Shown: positions 47,506-59,355 of the stretch, in pieces
Position numbering within the stretch: the first letter of the stretch is position 1
How the letters are laid out: each line of letters opens with the position of its first letter
NCBI GenBank assembly: GCA_032821775.1
Contig: JAVLRN010000007.1
Span: 1,612,001-1,676,000 of the forward strand
Length of the DNA: 64,000 nt
Direction: 5' to 3'
Source: Sanguinoderma infundibulare
Taxonomy: Eukaryota > Basidiomycota > Agaricomycetes > Polyporales > Polyporaceae
Program-made: the position numbers and the translations under genes
The notes under the pieces: generated by a model
Database searches by the model: none
What the model saw: only the letters and a program-made list of their open reading frames with translations
What the model was told of the DNA's origin: nothing

Positions 47506-49223
47506 CTACGCGTCCTTGTCGAGGATCTCGATACCCGAGTCGCTGGCAGTGTTGTCGTTGAACACGCCCTTGGTCACGGCAAGACCGTACGCGTTCTTGT
47601 AGAAGAGAATGTCCCCCTCATCCTCGACAAACTTGCACTCCTTGAACACACGGTAGACCTCGGCCCAACCACCGGGACGGCCCTGGAGCTTAATACCGTG
47701 TTGAGCAAGGCGCTTGCGGAGGCAGTCCGTCGCCTCCCATGCGTGGTAGTGAGGGATCTTGCTCGCGACGTGGTGCGCGACATGGGTCTCCGAGATGCCG
47801 TGGGTGGCAAACGCGCCGAGCCAGCCCATGACGCTGCCGAGGTCCCCAAGGAGGTTGCGGTCAAAGGTTGAGAGAGCACCACGGGGGAAGGTGAACTCGG
47901 ATGCACGGTAGTGGGGCAAGAGAGGGTCGGTGTGCTGGAGGAAGGTGATGAGGACAAGCCAGTGGTTAACCCTAAATGGAAATTGACGTCAAGGCCGCTT
48001 CTTCACTTATTGCCATGTAACGCACCAGAGGTAAGGGACGAGATAGACCCGGAAAACCTCGAAGAATCCCCATTGAGAGATAGAGTACGCAACACCAGCC
48101 ATCCAGAGGAGGATGCCGACATTGGAGATGATGATTTGGCCGCGCTGGTCAGGACGGAACATGACGGCCGCGGGGTCGAAGTCTAGGAAGATTCATCAGT
48201 TGGGGGAACGTGTGAAATAGTGAGTGTCACTCACGGCTCGTTCCGTCGGGGTACCGCGATTGACCGGAAGCGTTGACAATAAGGTATGCGGGCCAGCCAC
48301 CGATCTATGAAGCAAATTGTTAGGTTACGGAACAAAACACTTCGGAACGGGAATGGTTACGAGGTAGCGGAGAGAGCCGTAAACGGCACCGATGGGGGAG
48401 TCCCCGAGAGCGTCCCAGAACTCATTCATGAGATCCTCAGAGACACTAGAGCCGGCGAGATCCTCCCTGGCGGGGTCCAAAGGGGGAAGACCGAGCTGAG
48501 AGCGAGTACGAGGGACGAAAACCTGATCCTGGGTCATGTGGCCGGTGGAAGCATGGTGCTTGGCATGGGTGATACGCCAGGCGTGGTAAGGGACGCCAAG
48601 ACTTGAGGACGATTGTGGAATGAGGAATGAATTGAATGAATGGCAAGACGATCACGTGTGAGCGCGAACGTCTGTGAAGGGAAGCGACAAAGTTTACTTA
48701 CGCGGAGTGGAGGACCCAGCCGACAGCGTTGTTGACGATCTTGCTCTCAGAGAAAGCCTGGTGGCCACATTCGTGTGCAATGACCCAGAGGCCAGTCGCG
48801 AAAAGGCCGACAAAGAAAGTGTAGAGGGCCCAGAGGACGAAGCGGGCTGCGGGGTAGAGGGCAGGGTGGGGGAAGGCTACGTTGTCTGGGGAGAGGAGCG
48901 CGTCGAGGAAGTAGGTGCCCTTGTAGACGGCGAGGATGATGGCGACATCCATCACGCTGGCGGTCTGATGAGCACCGGACGGGATGACACGTCAAAAGAC
49001 GCGTTGGAGGGAGATGCACTCACATGTAGGACGAGGATCTGATTGCTGACCGCTTGTTGCAGTGCGCACTTGGAAGCCCATCGGGGTTAGGGACGGTGGA
49101 CGAGGACGGCAAATAATTGGGCACTCACGGGATGGCGGAGAGGAGATCCTTAATGGTGAGGTCCGGAATGACGAAGGGTGTCTGCTCGACGGTTATTCGT
49201 TTGGGAGGAGTCTTTGTCGACAT
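47506..49223 (-). CDS. FAD2: Delta-12 fatty acid desaturase (oleate to linoleate)
   Basis: ER membrane di-iron desaturase. Start at 49223, MSTKTPPKRITVEQTPFVIP. The three histidine boxes are intact: HECGH in WVIAHECGHQAFSESKIV, HxxHH in VPYHAWRITHAKHHASTGHM, and HVAHH in HGISETHVAHHVASKIPHYH. Hydrophobic segments include SVMDVAIILAVYKGTYFL, FVLWALYTFFVGLFATGLWV, IISNVGILLWMAGVAYSI and VNHWLVLITFLQHTDPLLPH. The C-terminus is NTASDSGIEILDKDA at 47506. Six or so exons with short introns (one at about 48610-48710, others near 48310-48370, 48190-48235 and 47970-48025). The HVAHH third box and the HAKHH second box are of the delta-12/omega-3 group; delta-12 is the more likely assignment and omega-3 cannot be excluded. 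Confidence 0.92.
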
Positions 49224-51197
49224 TTTGGGCTCGGGGCGTGGGGGAAAGGAGAGGAAGGGAGGAAGGGGACGTCTACGGAACCGGGGCCGTCTATGGGGTC
49301 TCTATAGGGAGGGGAGAGAGGCGAGAGGCGGGGCCAGCGAATTGGAATCCCGATTTTTTATGGTGCGACCGGTTGGACGCGGCTTCTTCCGGGGCCGTCT
49401 TCGCGTTTGGTTGGGGTCGTCCTTGTCAATCATCTCCCCGTCTCAGCCCCCACTCGCGATACAATAGATCCATCTGGGGCCTGCTCGCCGTTTCCAGCCT
49501 ACTCCAGATCACCCTGCCCCCCACAACCGTCTCCTCGTAGCTGGGGTCCGCGTCCTCGCGCTCTGTGCGCTTCCAACCCGGTCGGCGTTACTCGTCTTCC
49601 ATGTACGTCTTCCAACCTCGTGTCAATGGACTGCCCCATCGCTCCAACTGTCCAAGATGGCCCGACGTCTGCAGCTTGTGTGTCGAATCCTGGCTTGGCT
49701 GTCTCCGGCGTCGCCAGGCTCCGACTTAACCAGATGGTGCTCCTCTTCGTCGACCACCTTCCCCTCAGGATACATGTGAATACCCTACCGAGCATTCATA
49801 TGCCAGCTCCAACGGATAGCATGCGCATGCAGGCGGCGCAGACAGGAGTGCATCCAGTGTCATTCACCGCCAGCCGTCGCGCCCGATCGAACGGTGCACA
49901 TTCATGTTGCAACTGTCCACGTTGCAACGCCACGGCGAGGCCTTCCGCACCCACTTATGTGCGCCGCCTATACCCCTCTTTCCGCCGAGAGCTGTACTCA
50001 GTGCTGATCCCAAGCCTCTTGCTATTCTGCATCACGCGGATTCAACTTACCAACGTTCGTCCGCAGACGTCTTTACTTCTCCACATTTTCAGCCATCTTG
50101 GCTTCTCACCCTATCTCAACGGTGACGGTGTATATGGCCCGTTGTACGTAAGATAGGGCCCATGTGTCGCCGGCCTTGTGTTACTGTATGTTACGGAACA
50201 ACTTGTACAAGAAGTCGTAAACCAGCCAAACTTGTTCTAATACGCCTGGCGTTGACCACGTTGTATGAAACGACGTGAGTTCACGATCAGCATGTATGTT
50301 GACCGTACTTTGTCCTTCGACGCAAAGCACCATTGCAGGCAGCGGCTTGGAATATTCGCCTGACCTCATCGGTCGCCCTCATTCGGCGATGATTTGATAC
50401 CCCACATGCACATTCACCAGCCCCGGAATCGGGGATCCTCGATCTGGAGTTGCGAAAGTAGCACAGAACGCCACTTCCATGCATCAGTTTCATACCATCG
50501 CCGGCCGATACTGCGTCTCTCAGCATCCTGCTCAGCCCTCTCCTCCAAACACCCCTAGATTTGGACCCTATCATAGAGTACTCGACACGCCAAGTACGCT
50601 TTCTGCTTGCCTCACTTGCCACCCGTATACCAGCTGACCTTGACCTCCTGGGAAGCAGGTCATCCTATGGCAGCACTACTTACTTACCCTCCAAACCTTC
50701 CCCTCCTTCCTCGCGAGCAACGCTATGCGAGGAACGCAGTTATCCTAGATAGGCAACAACTTGCGAATGGAAATTAGCTCAACGCCTTCCAATCCGGCCG
50801 GTATTGGCCCATTACAGGCGTCCGGCAGCGTCGGAGAAGCATTGCCATTTCATCTCGACCCGGAGGCTTCGTGCAAGTAAGCCTACGCGACAGAAACAGC
50901 GGTCCTGTCCACGTACCCCAGCATTCCCAGCCCGCCGATTTACGTACTCTTGTGCCTGATGCACAGGCATTTTTGCTTGTGCGCAATCACGGAACCAGGA
51001 TGTGCATGGTCTCTCCAACACCGCATCCCCCGAGTCTTGAACAACTTGAAGAGCGATACACGCATAAAAATGACAACAAAGACAAAGACGGGACAGAACA
51101 AGAACACAACTATACACATAACTTATATCTCACAGCAGTACTTATGTAGATCTCATGCCCAAGACCGCATCCACAGCCGACAACAGTCCTTGAATCC
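49224..51197. other. Intergenic, no supported gene
   Basis: Upstream of the desaturase and downstream of the kinase-like gene. A 249-codon plus-strand frame (49407-50156) is Ser/Pro/Arg-rich, has no family resemblance and covers the desaturase promoter, so I do not call it. AT content rises after 51050. Confidence 0.5.
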
Positions 51198-51653
51198 TCA
51201 AGACAAAGCCTCGATCCTCGCCGCCAACGCGTTCAAGAACCCGAACCCGTCCTTGGTCACCGTCCTCCCGCTGCTCCTGTCGATCACCTTCCCAAACTCG
51301 GCCACCATCCCCGCGAGCTGCGCGTTGCTCGCCGCGCCCCGCGCATCAAACGCCAGCCGCCACAGCTTGTTCATCTTCCCCTGCCGCGTTTCCCGCCCCG
51401 ACCCGTCCGCCCCGCCCGCGACCCCGCTCTCGGAGCCCGTGCTCACCCGCTTCGTCCGGAGCGGCGCGACGAACACGGACGGGGCTCCGAGCTGCTTGTG
51501 GAGCGCGTCGAGCACCGCGAAGCCCTCCTTGGTGAGCGTCCGCGACCGGTTCTCCTGCATCACGCTGACGAACTCGCGCACGAGCCCCGCGAGCGCCCCG
51601 TTGTCTGTCGCCGCCGCCATCTCGCGCGCAACCTGCGCCAGCCGTGCCGCTTT
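51198..51653 (-). repeat. Two copies of a ~55-residue C-terminal module
   Basis: Copy 1 (51489-51653) contains ALAGLVREFVSVMQENRSRT then LTKEGFAVLDAL; copy 2 (51198-51377) contains QLAGMVAEFGKVIDRSSGRT then VTKDGFGFLNAL. The shared pattern is LAG-(L/M)-V-x-E-F-x-x-V, R-T-(L/V)-T-K-(E/D)-G-F-x-x-L-(D/N)-A-L, with a 37-residue Gly/Ser-rich spacer. I know no named domain for it. Confidence 0.75.
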
Positions 51654-53683
51654 CGTCAGCCGACCCGTGTTCGCGTTCACCACTGGGCGCACTTGGACGG
51701 TGTTGTCGGAGTTCTCGTCCTCATCGCTGCTGCTCGCGAGATCGATGACCTCCGGCTGGCTCGGGGCCTTGCCTTTCCCCTTGCCCTTCGCGTTCGCGCC
51801 CTTGGCCTCGGGCGCTCCGGGCAAGTCGCGGTTCACGAGGTTGTGGCGCTCGCCGAGGACCTGGCGCTCGCCTCCGAGCTGGAGGTTCGCGAGGCCGTTC
51901 AGGACGTCCTTGAGCTCGCCTGCGTCCTTGCGTGCGGTCGGCTTCGGCGCTGCGGTCACGCGCACCGTCGGCTGCATTGCGCAATGTCGCGGTCGTGAGA
52001 TAAGCGAAGAGAACGTGCAAGGGCATAAAATATGCATCAGTTCTGAAGTAACACGCGCCTCCAACGTGCCCCTCGACGCTCGCACGCACGAACGTGCCAA
52101 AGCGCCGCAGCGGCGACTCGCAAACAAACGGGACGCACCTCCGGAAACGGCGACGGCCACACGAACTCCTCCACGTCCCCGAAGCCATACTCGTCCGCAA
52201 CGTCCTTGAACTCCTCGATCCAGTGCTCGTAGTTTGGCATCGTCTGGAAGTCGAGCTTGCGGCAGTACCGCAGGAAGTCCTCAAACACCGGCGGCAGCCC
52301 ACGACAGAGGTCTTCGGGTCGGGCGGTACGCTTCTCGTGCATGAGGCGATCATGCGCCTCGTCTGTCCGCGGGACGCCGTTGCGCGTCCAGTGGAGGCCG
52401 CCCGGGGTTAGGAGGTGGATGAGCATGAGCGCGAGCGCTTCCATGTCGTCGCGCCGTGAAGGCACTGGGAGGATGCGGTGTTAGCATGGGTGCAGGGACC
52501 GGTCCATGAGAAGACTTTGGACAGCATGCATCGATTCCAAGATGTCGGTGCTTCCGTCGTCCGATGTTCGGTAGTACAGACGGCGAATGGCACAAGTGCG
52601 GCGATCCGGAGGGCAGGGGCGGGTAGCATTACACGCGGCGCGCGGAATACAGTATGAGGGTGAACAGTGCGGCATGAAATGCAAGGTCATGCATTGTGCT
52701 AGCCCGAATCCAGTGCATCTAGTGCTCGCAATGGTCGTCTGTTGAAATAGACAGTCGATGTCCACAACCATAAACGAAACGCCGACGCGCCGACGGGTTA
52801 TTGCCATGCCGAATGTCGCGCCGAAACTCTACCACCAGCGCAGGCATGGTCGAGATACGGAACGTGGTGAAGAGACGCACCTGTACCTCTACAGTGGACG
52901 CGCACTGAGGAGAACCAATAATTGCCGATGAAGTCCCTCGGCTCGCTGCTGTCGGGGATATGCCTCCCTGTGCGTTGGTCGCGGTAGAATTTGGAGAAGC
53001 CGAAGTCGATCATGTAGATCGTTTTATGGTTCGAGGCGAGGCCGAGGACGCAGTTGCCGAGCTGGATATCTCTGTGGAGGACGCCTCGGGCATGCATGAA
53101 CCGGAGCCTATCGATCTTTGGTCGGGCGGGGCAGGATCCGACATGTCAACATCACTACTTGGGCAAGAGGAGAATGGGTGGGTGAGGGGTGAACCGGGGG
53201 AAGCGTCAAACTCAAGCATCTCGTTGGACTGGGATAGAAGAGGTGTTTGGACGGAAGGAAGGAGATGAACTGACCACTTGTACGGCGATGGAGCAGACGC
53301 TCCGGAGGTCCCAGACATCCTGCTTGAGGATGAGTTCGCGGTGTAACGAGTCAAGGCTGCGGCCGAGTAGGTCGATGGCGAGGTAGTCCCAAGGACCCTG
53401 GGTTCCAGTAGCCCATAGAGTGGGCATACCCTTTCCGCCTTGGAGGGCGGGGTAGAAGCCGCGCTCGTACCTGTTTGTAGGGCACGGTTCATCAATAGGC
53501 TGAAGTTTGAGGGCTACTTCTTGCTGTGTGTGGATATTGCGTGCACAGAAGATGGCACCTGGCCATCAAATCAACACGGTGAAGAGACTAGACATGGTTG
53601 CATTGCACACCCGAGAAGCCTGCACCGAGCTTGTGGCCGAGCGCATAGTTGCCAACATATTTCGGATATGGCTGATGGCCCAT
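51198..53683 (-). CDS. Casein-kinase-1-like protein with altered catalytic loop and C-terminal repeat
   Basis: Start chosen at 53683, MGHQPYPKYVGNYALGHKLG, which opens directly into the Gly-rich loop GHKLGAGFSG. Joined exons give AIFCARNIHTQQEVALKLQP (VAIK-type Lys present), FYPALQGGKGMPTLWATGTQ, GPWDYLAIDLLGRSLDSLHR, then RLRFMHARGVLHRDIQLGNC (catalytic loop HRDIQ instead of HRDIK), KTIYMIDFGFSKFYRDQRTG (DFG intact), PRDFIGNYWFSSVRVHCR and, across an intron at about 52475-52885, VPSRRDDMEALALMLIHLLT and GLHWTRNGVPRTDEAHDR. The phase at this join is exact. After the kinase fold (about 330 residues) comes a Lys/Gly/Pro linker, an acidic VIDLASSSDEDENSD segment and two copies of a roughly 55-residue module. 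CK1 assignment is firm; activity is uncertain because of the Lys to Gln change. Confidence 0.88.
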
Positions 53684-55086
53684 GTTCGGACAGATGGATC
53701 GATGATACTTTGGTGTCGTAATATGCGTAGATGTGCTGGAGGTGATAGCCTGGTGTAATGACAGAGGTGTACGCAATGGATAGCAGAGCAGTATGGGGGA
53801 GAGAGACTCAGAGAGATGCGTGTAGGGTGCGCAGAGGAGGGAAGGTGTCCAGTCGTAGTTGACCACTGGCGTCGCGTAAACGCCCAGTCCAACATCAGCA
53901 CCCGCGATCACGTGGGCGTCGTGTTCCTCGGCGCTTGTCAATGGGTGGCAGAGCGGCCAGGTGAGAGGGAGCTCAGACAGGACCGTCGCTTCAGCGTAGC
54001 CTCAGCTTCAGCTGCCTCGACGTCTCCCATCCAGCCGCGCTCCGCCAACAGCCTTGGACGTGCTTTGTGTGTCCTGCCTCGATGTTTACCCTCCAGCCAC
54101 GGTGCCGCGCCGTGGTCGAGCGATCACACCGGCCCAAGGTGCCCAAGTAAGTCCCTTCAGATATTCACGTTATCGTCTGCGATATCGCTCACCGACTCAA
54201 CATGCGTCGTCCCCAGGCTGTATACAGTTCACCCCGCGAACCTTCCACCACCCGGTGTCTGCCTCCCCTCGAGGCCCGACGTGAATCCGTCCATCCGTCA
54301 ACACCCATGGTAGCTTAGCAACCATTAAATCGTCAGTCGGAAACGCAGGGAAACGGCCAGCTTTCTGCTTCGACATTCCCTCGCATGCGCTGCGCACTCA
54401 TGTGAATACGTCACTTTGAGGCCTGACCTCTAAACGCAAATGCCAAAGCATATGGCTCTAGTCGGAACATGGCTTTTGGCTTCAGAAGCCGAGTTTGCCC
54501 TTTCCGTCACCTGACGACCATCCATGCGCTTCAGCCTCCTTGGCTTACGCCCTCTCTCCTCTACCTGCGCCTGGTCTAGACCGCTTTTTATTTGGGCGTG
54601 TCCATCGATTACCGCTCGCTCGTCTCTTGTCCTCGTCTATCAACACTCTGTCCCCTTCTCCGCTCATCTTCCGCACAAGACAGCCACCTGGGACGGTCTC
54701 GAACGGCAGCTGATACCCATCCAGTCAGCCGCACTAGCACTGCCGCAATCCAGTGTGGTTTAGTGCGCTAATGTTCACGACCCTAGGGGACGATCCCCTC
54801 ATGCGTCCTCATCTTTGCGCCCTCCGCGCCAGAGAAGCCTTGGAAGGTTGCATCCACACGGTGACGGCGTAAAAAATTTCCTCGATGCCAATGCCGCCGT
54901 CCAGTTCTCACTCGGCTATATATCCGCTCATCCGACTTGCCCGTATGCGTCATTGGGTCAGCCTCAGCCACGCAGTTTGCCTCCCAGAACCGAAAATATA
55001 AAGCTCGTGCGGATGGGATACGCCCCACCGGTGCCATCATCAGCCTCTGCGCCCGTTCCCTTCTCCACCTCTTCTACCACGTCACA
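53684..55086. other. Intergenic; upstream regions of divergent kinase-like and GH30 genes
   Basis: No supported gene. Frames such as 53816-54313 are short and unrecognised. The GH30 promoter lies at the right end. Confidence 0.5.
54997..55002 (+). promoter_or_regulatory. TATA box of the GH30 gene
   Basis: A perfect TATAAA lies 85 nt upstream of the ATG at 55087, a typical spacing. A second TA-rich stretch (tatatat) lies near 54919. Confidence 0.6.
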
Positions 55087-57349
55087 ATGGTCCGTGTAAC
55101 GCTCTTGGCTGCAGCTCTCGCAGCCTTCGGTGTCGCGCCTACGGTTATTGGACAGCAGATCTATGACATAGTGAGTTTATCTATTCCTGTTTCGTTGGCT
55201 CATCCTCGGTCCACTGAAATGCGCGCCTATCATCACAGTGGGCTACGACCTGGGAGAGGTCCCATCTCTTTACCTACACCAACCTCGGTTCGAGCCCGAT
55301 TAACTTCGTATCTCCGGGCGCTATTGGCAGCGCCGACATCGTCGTCAACGATGGAACCGTCCTTCAAAGCATGGCCGGCTTCGGCGCGTCGCTAAGTGCG
55401 CACATAGTTTCTTCTTCTTCACCATATCGGGTAACTGATGCTGACTGCGTAGCGGACTCCTCGGCTCAACTCTTGTATAACTTGAAGGTATACCCCCGCG
55501 TTTCTCCCTCATGTGCTCGTGTGGTGTTCACAGGAATTCGTTTTCCAGAATCAGAATTCGAACAACTACTGGGCCTTGATCAACAAGCTGTTCGAACGTC
55601 AGCAGCAGCCACTCGCCATTCGATCCACCTTACTAACTGTCTTCCCTGCAGCGACCAGCTTGTCTAACGCCGGTTTATCCTATCTTCGAGTCCCTCTTGG
55701 TGCCTCCGACTTTTCTAATAGCGGTAGGTCTCAATGCTAAATTGTCATTAGCATACAAGCACGCCGCTTATCCGCGCCTTACGCGAACAGTATACAGCTT
55801 CGATGACACATCTGGAGACACTTCACTCAACAACTTCAACATCAACAAGGCGCCTTCCTATCTCTTCTCTGTCATTAAGGACATCATGAGTGTAAATCCC
55901 CGCTTAAAGGTACACCTTCTGCCATGGTCGCCCGTGAGTCTTCCCTGCCACATCCTGCGTCCTGAGCGCTAGCTGATCCATGCATACTGCATTCAGCCTG
56001 GTTGGATGAAGAGTTCCGGCACGATGAACGGAGGGAGTTTTCTTTCAGCCTATACTAGCACATGTGCGTTCACGTCGCCGCAAGCGGTGAAGCGTTACAA
56101 GCACTGAACACTTGACTCCCCACCTTTAGACGCGAACTACCTCCTTAAGGCCCTTCAAGGCTTCCAGAGCAAGGGGATTACCCCTTACGCCATCAGCATT
56201 CAGGTCGTGATCTCTCACATGGTTTGCTATGGCAAGCACATGAGCTGACTATATGCGTCGTGTTAGAACGAGCCCGAGAACAACAACCCTACCTATCCGA
56301 CATGTCTCGTTACAGCTTCACAGGAGGCGCAGATCGGCACGGCCCTCCGCACGCTCATGAACTCGAACGGTTTCTCGAACGTGAAGCTTATCGGTTACGA
56401 CCACAACTGGGTCGACGCCGGCGGGTATCCCGTCCAGCTGGTACGTCCGCTCCCCGACGATCCGTGCTCCACTCGTTCCGCCGAAGAAAATGCTGAAAAC
56501 AATCCTTAGATGGAGCAAGCGCCGAACGCGTTCGCCGGCGTCGCGTTCCACTGCTACTCCGGCTCGGTCAGCCAGCAGAACACGTTCGAGAGCGCGTACC
56601 CGAACAAGGAGATCTACTTCACTGAGTGCTCGGGGACGTACGGCAGCGACTGGTGGTCGGACATCAAGTGGTACATGGACAACATCTTCGTCGGCGCCGT
56701 CGAGCACTACGCCAAGAGTGGTCTCATGTGGGCCCTTGCGCTGGACGGGAACGGGAAGCCACAGCTTCCGGGCTCGAACAGCTGCGGCACGCCGTGCAGG
56801 CCCGTCGTCACCATCAACAGCGACGGGAGCTACGTCCTCAACCAGGAGTGTACGTCTCCTCCATCTCGTTTCTCGTGCAGGACAATCGGTTCTCATCGCG
56901 CTCGTCATTCAGTCTACGCGATGGCAGCGGCGTCCAAGGCGGTCACCCCAAAGGACGCCGGCGGGCCCTTCGCGCAGCGCATCGGCGTCTCCGTCGGCGG
57001 CAGCACGGACTGGGCCCTGCGCGTGAGCGCGTACGTGACCGCGCGGGCGAACGCGGCCGACTGGCTCCGGTACTCGCTCGTCGTCCTCAACTGGGACGAC
57101 ACCGCCAACGGCGCGTGGGCGCCGAGCGCGGTCAAGACGACGATCGAGTTCCGCGGCAAGCAGGCGACGTACACGTTCCCCGTCGGCGTCACGACGCTCT
57201 GGTGGTACGCGCCGAACCAGGGCCAAGCGCGCCGCGACGCGAACGCCACTGCGACCGAGAGCGAGAGCGAGTTCGACGGGACGGTGTACGCACAGAGCCG
57301 GGGGGACGAGCGGCCGAAGGCGTTCCGCTTCCGCAGGACCGAGGTTTGA
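55087..57349 (+). CDS. Secreted glycoside hydrolase family 30 (beta-1,6-glucanase-like)
   Basis: Extracellular hydrolase, probably acting on beta-1,6-linked glucan of fungal walls. Start at 55087, MVRVTLLAAALAAFGVAPTV then IGQQIYDI, a signal peptide of about 20 residues. Many short exons follow: SHLFTYTNLGSSPINFVS-type start, VNDGTVLQSMAGFGASL, DSSAQLLYNLK, NSNNYWALINKLF, LSYLRVPLGASDFSNS, VYSFDDTSGDTSLNNFNINK, LKVHLLPWSP, PGWMKSSGTMNGG, ANYLLKALQGFQSKGITPYA, ISIQNEPENNNPTYPT (acid/base Glu in NEPE), NVKLIGYDHNWVDAGGYP, FAGVAFHCYSG and EIYFTECSGTYGSDWWSDI (nucleophile Glu in TEC). The C-terminal beta-sandwich includes SLVVLNWDDTANGAWAPSA and TYTFPVGVTTLWWY. Both catalytic Glu are present. A polar tail of about 45 residues ends at 57349. 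Confidence 0.92.
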
Positions 57350-59355
57350 CATTGGAATCCTTACGACAGGTGAACATGATCTGCAACGAAGCTTCACGAC
57401 TCGGGCACAAATTCTCTCCGGTGTTATGTTTGGGATGGGTGTGGTGCTGAGATGTATTTGCAAGACTGGATGCAACGATAGTAATGTTAACTGTATAACA
57501 GCATACGATCATTCATACTGTATCATGGGCTGCGCGGTCTCAACCTTCGGAAGCATTTCGGTCTGTAGTTCCCGTAATAGATCAAACTGGGGTTCGACAA
57601 GGGAAGAAAAACAGAAAACAGGCATGATAAGGGTGTTGTAATTTTGGCGCCACGGCGGCTTGGACGCGTTCCGTTCTTGGTCGCGCGATTCTGAGCTCTA
57701 CGTCATTATTTATCATGCTTGGGGAGCAACTGCATGCAGGACATGAGTCGCGAAGCCAGCGCGGGAGGACAAATGCCTCACGATCGTCGCGACAGATGCA
57801 ATGGAGCCTCCTTGACACTCGACTGCCCGCTCAAAGGCCTCCGCTGGCGTAACGCAAGAGGGGCGAGTGTCAGCGGACACGCCCGCGAGGGCGCGCGTCA
57901 CGGCAGAGGCCTCGTACACTGCTCCCTACCCTCGGAATCGGCAGTGAACACGATGTTCTAGTAACTCAGGCTCGGATTTAAATGTCACAATGTCAAGTCG
58001 AGTCCAATCCGCGCGGATCCGGTGGAATGGACCGGTGTGTGACGGCGGTGGGCCTGGTGTACACTAGCCTTCTAAACTATATTTAGGTCGTTGCAGGTGT
58101 AGAAAGCGAGGGTTATTCGCAGATATCTGCATGTGTGATGCTCCCTGAACGACGTCACCTTCAATCTCCCATGGTGGTGGGGATGGTCTCGCCGCATGCA
58201 CACAGCACGGTCGAATGTCCTTGTGCCAGTGGTGAACCAAGTTGGGAGCACCGCCACCAAGGCTAAAATCTAAAACGTCAACGATCACCGGATCACCGAT
58301 GGATCGAATCGGAACCAGACTCGGAGCCAAATATCAAAATTGCACCCCTTAAGACGGTCTTGAGGACGAGCTCCGATGTCTGCTTTTCAGTCTTGTTCGC
58401 AATCCCTGAGATGCCGGATCAACAAGAGCGACCGCTCACTGGCAAGACCCGAAACTCCACAATCCCCGAATCCGCAAAGCCCGTAGTTCATCGTCCGGGC
58501 TACTTACCAGAGAACGGATGACAAATGGTCAAGGACAAGACAGTGGACCGCGCAAAACATGTGCGCGGCATAGGGGAGGGATAGGTAAACAGTGCAAGCC
58601 CAGGGCACATCGTATATGGTGCCCGATGCGAGGTACTAAATTAATGTGATACGGCACAAACCAAACTCCAAACTCTACTATTGCTACAGGTGCGAATCGC
58701 GGCGAGATGACATCAGCGTGCGTGTGTGTGGGATGTAAGTGTGAGTGTATGTGTGAGTGTATATGCAGGTGAGTAGACTGGGGACGAGAAGGCATGCGAC
58801 ATGATGGAGACGAGGGACCACAGAGAGAGAAAAGAAACCTGACAACCGATCGTACTTGAACGGATGGACAAGGCAAGGATATTGAGTACAGAAAGACGAT
58901 TCATGCGACGGCAAGTTGACCCAAAGTGAAAACAGCTGGCAGCCCTGTGAGATGTGCGTGTGTGGGGTAGCAGTGATTATATCCAGAATCCATGGCGAGC
59001 GATATGCTGACAAACCTACGAAACCAAAAAAACAAAGCTAACCAAAAGCTCGTCCCGCTTCGAGCGGCCGACAGCATGTATGATCGGCATAGCCCGGGCG
59101 CAGGGCGCGTTAGTAGTGTATTATAAACCGGGACGTGTGCGATGCGTGCGTTCGTGTATATGCGTGCGTCGTGAATGCCGGGGGGTCCCCGACCGATGTC
59201 GTTTCGTGAATGAATGCGAAAGGGAACGAACGGGTGGAAGAAAAAAGGAATGCGACTCTAGTGCGGAGTATGAGTGCGGACAGGAGAAGCACGGCGAAGA
59301 AAAGTCCATCGTCCACGTCCAGCCAGCGTCCGTCGTCCGTCATTGGCAATCGGGA
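57350..59355. other. Intergenic between convergent genes, with a TG-rich microsatellite
   Basis: No supported gene. A gt/gtgt-rich tract at about 58724-58770 produces His/Thr-rich shadow frames on the minus strand. The rest is 3' flank of the GH30 gene (+) and of the YTH gene (-). Confidence 0.5.

Noticed and set aside
49407..50156. 249-codon plus-strand frame
   Set aside because: Covers the desaturase upstream region, with Ser/Pro/Arg composition and no family resemblance.
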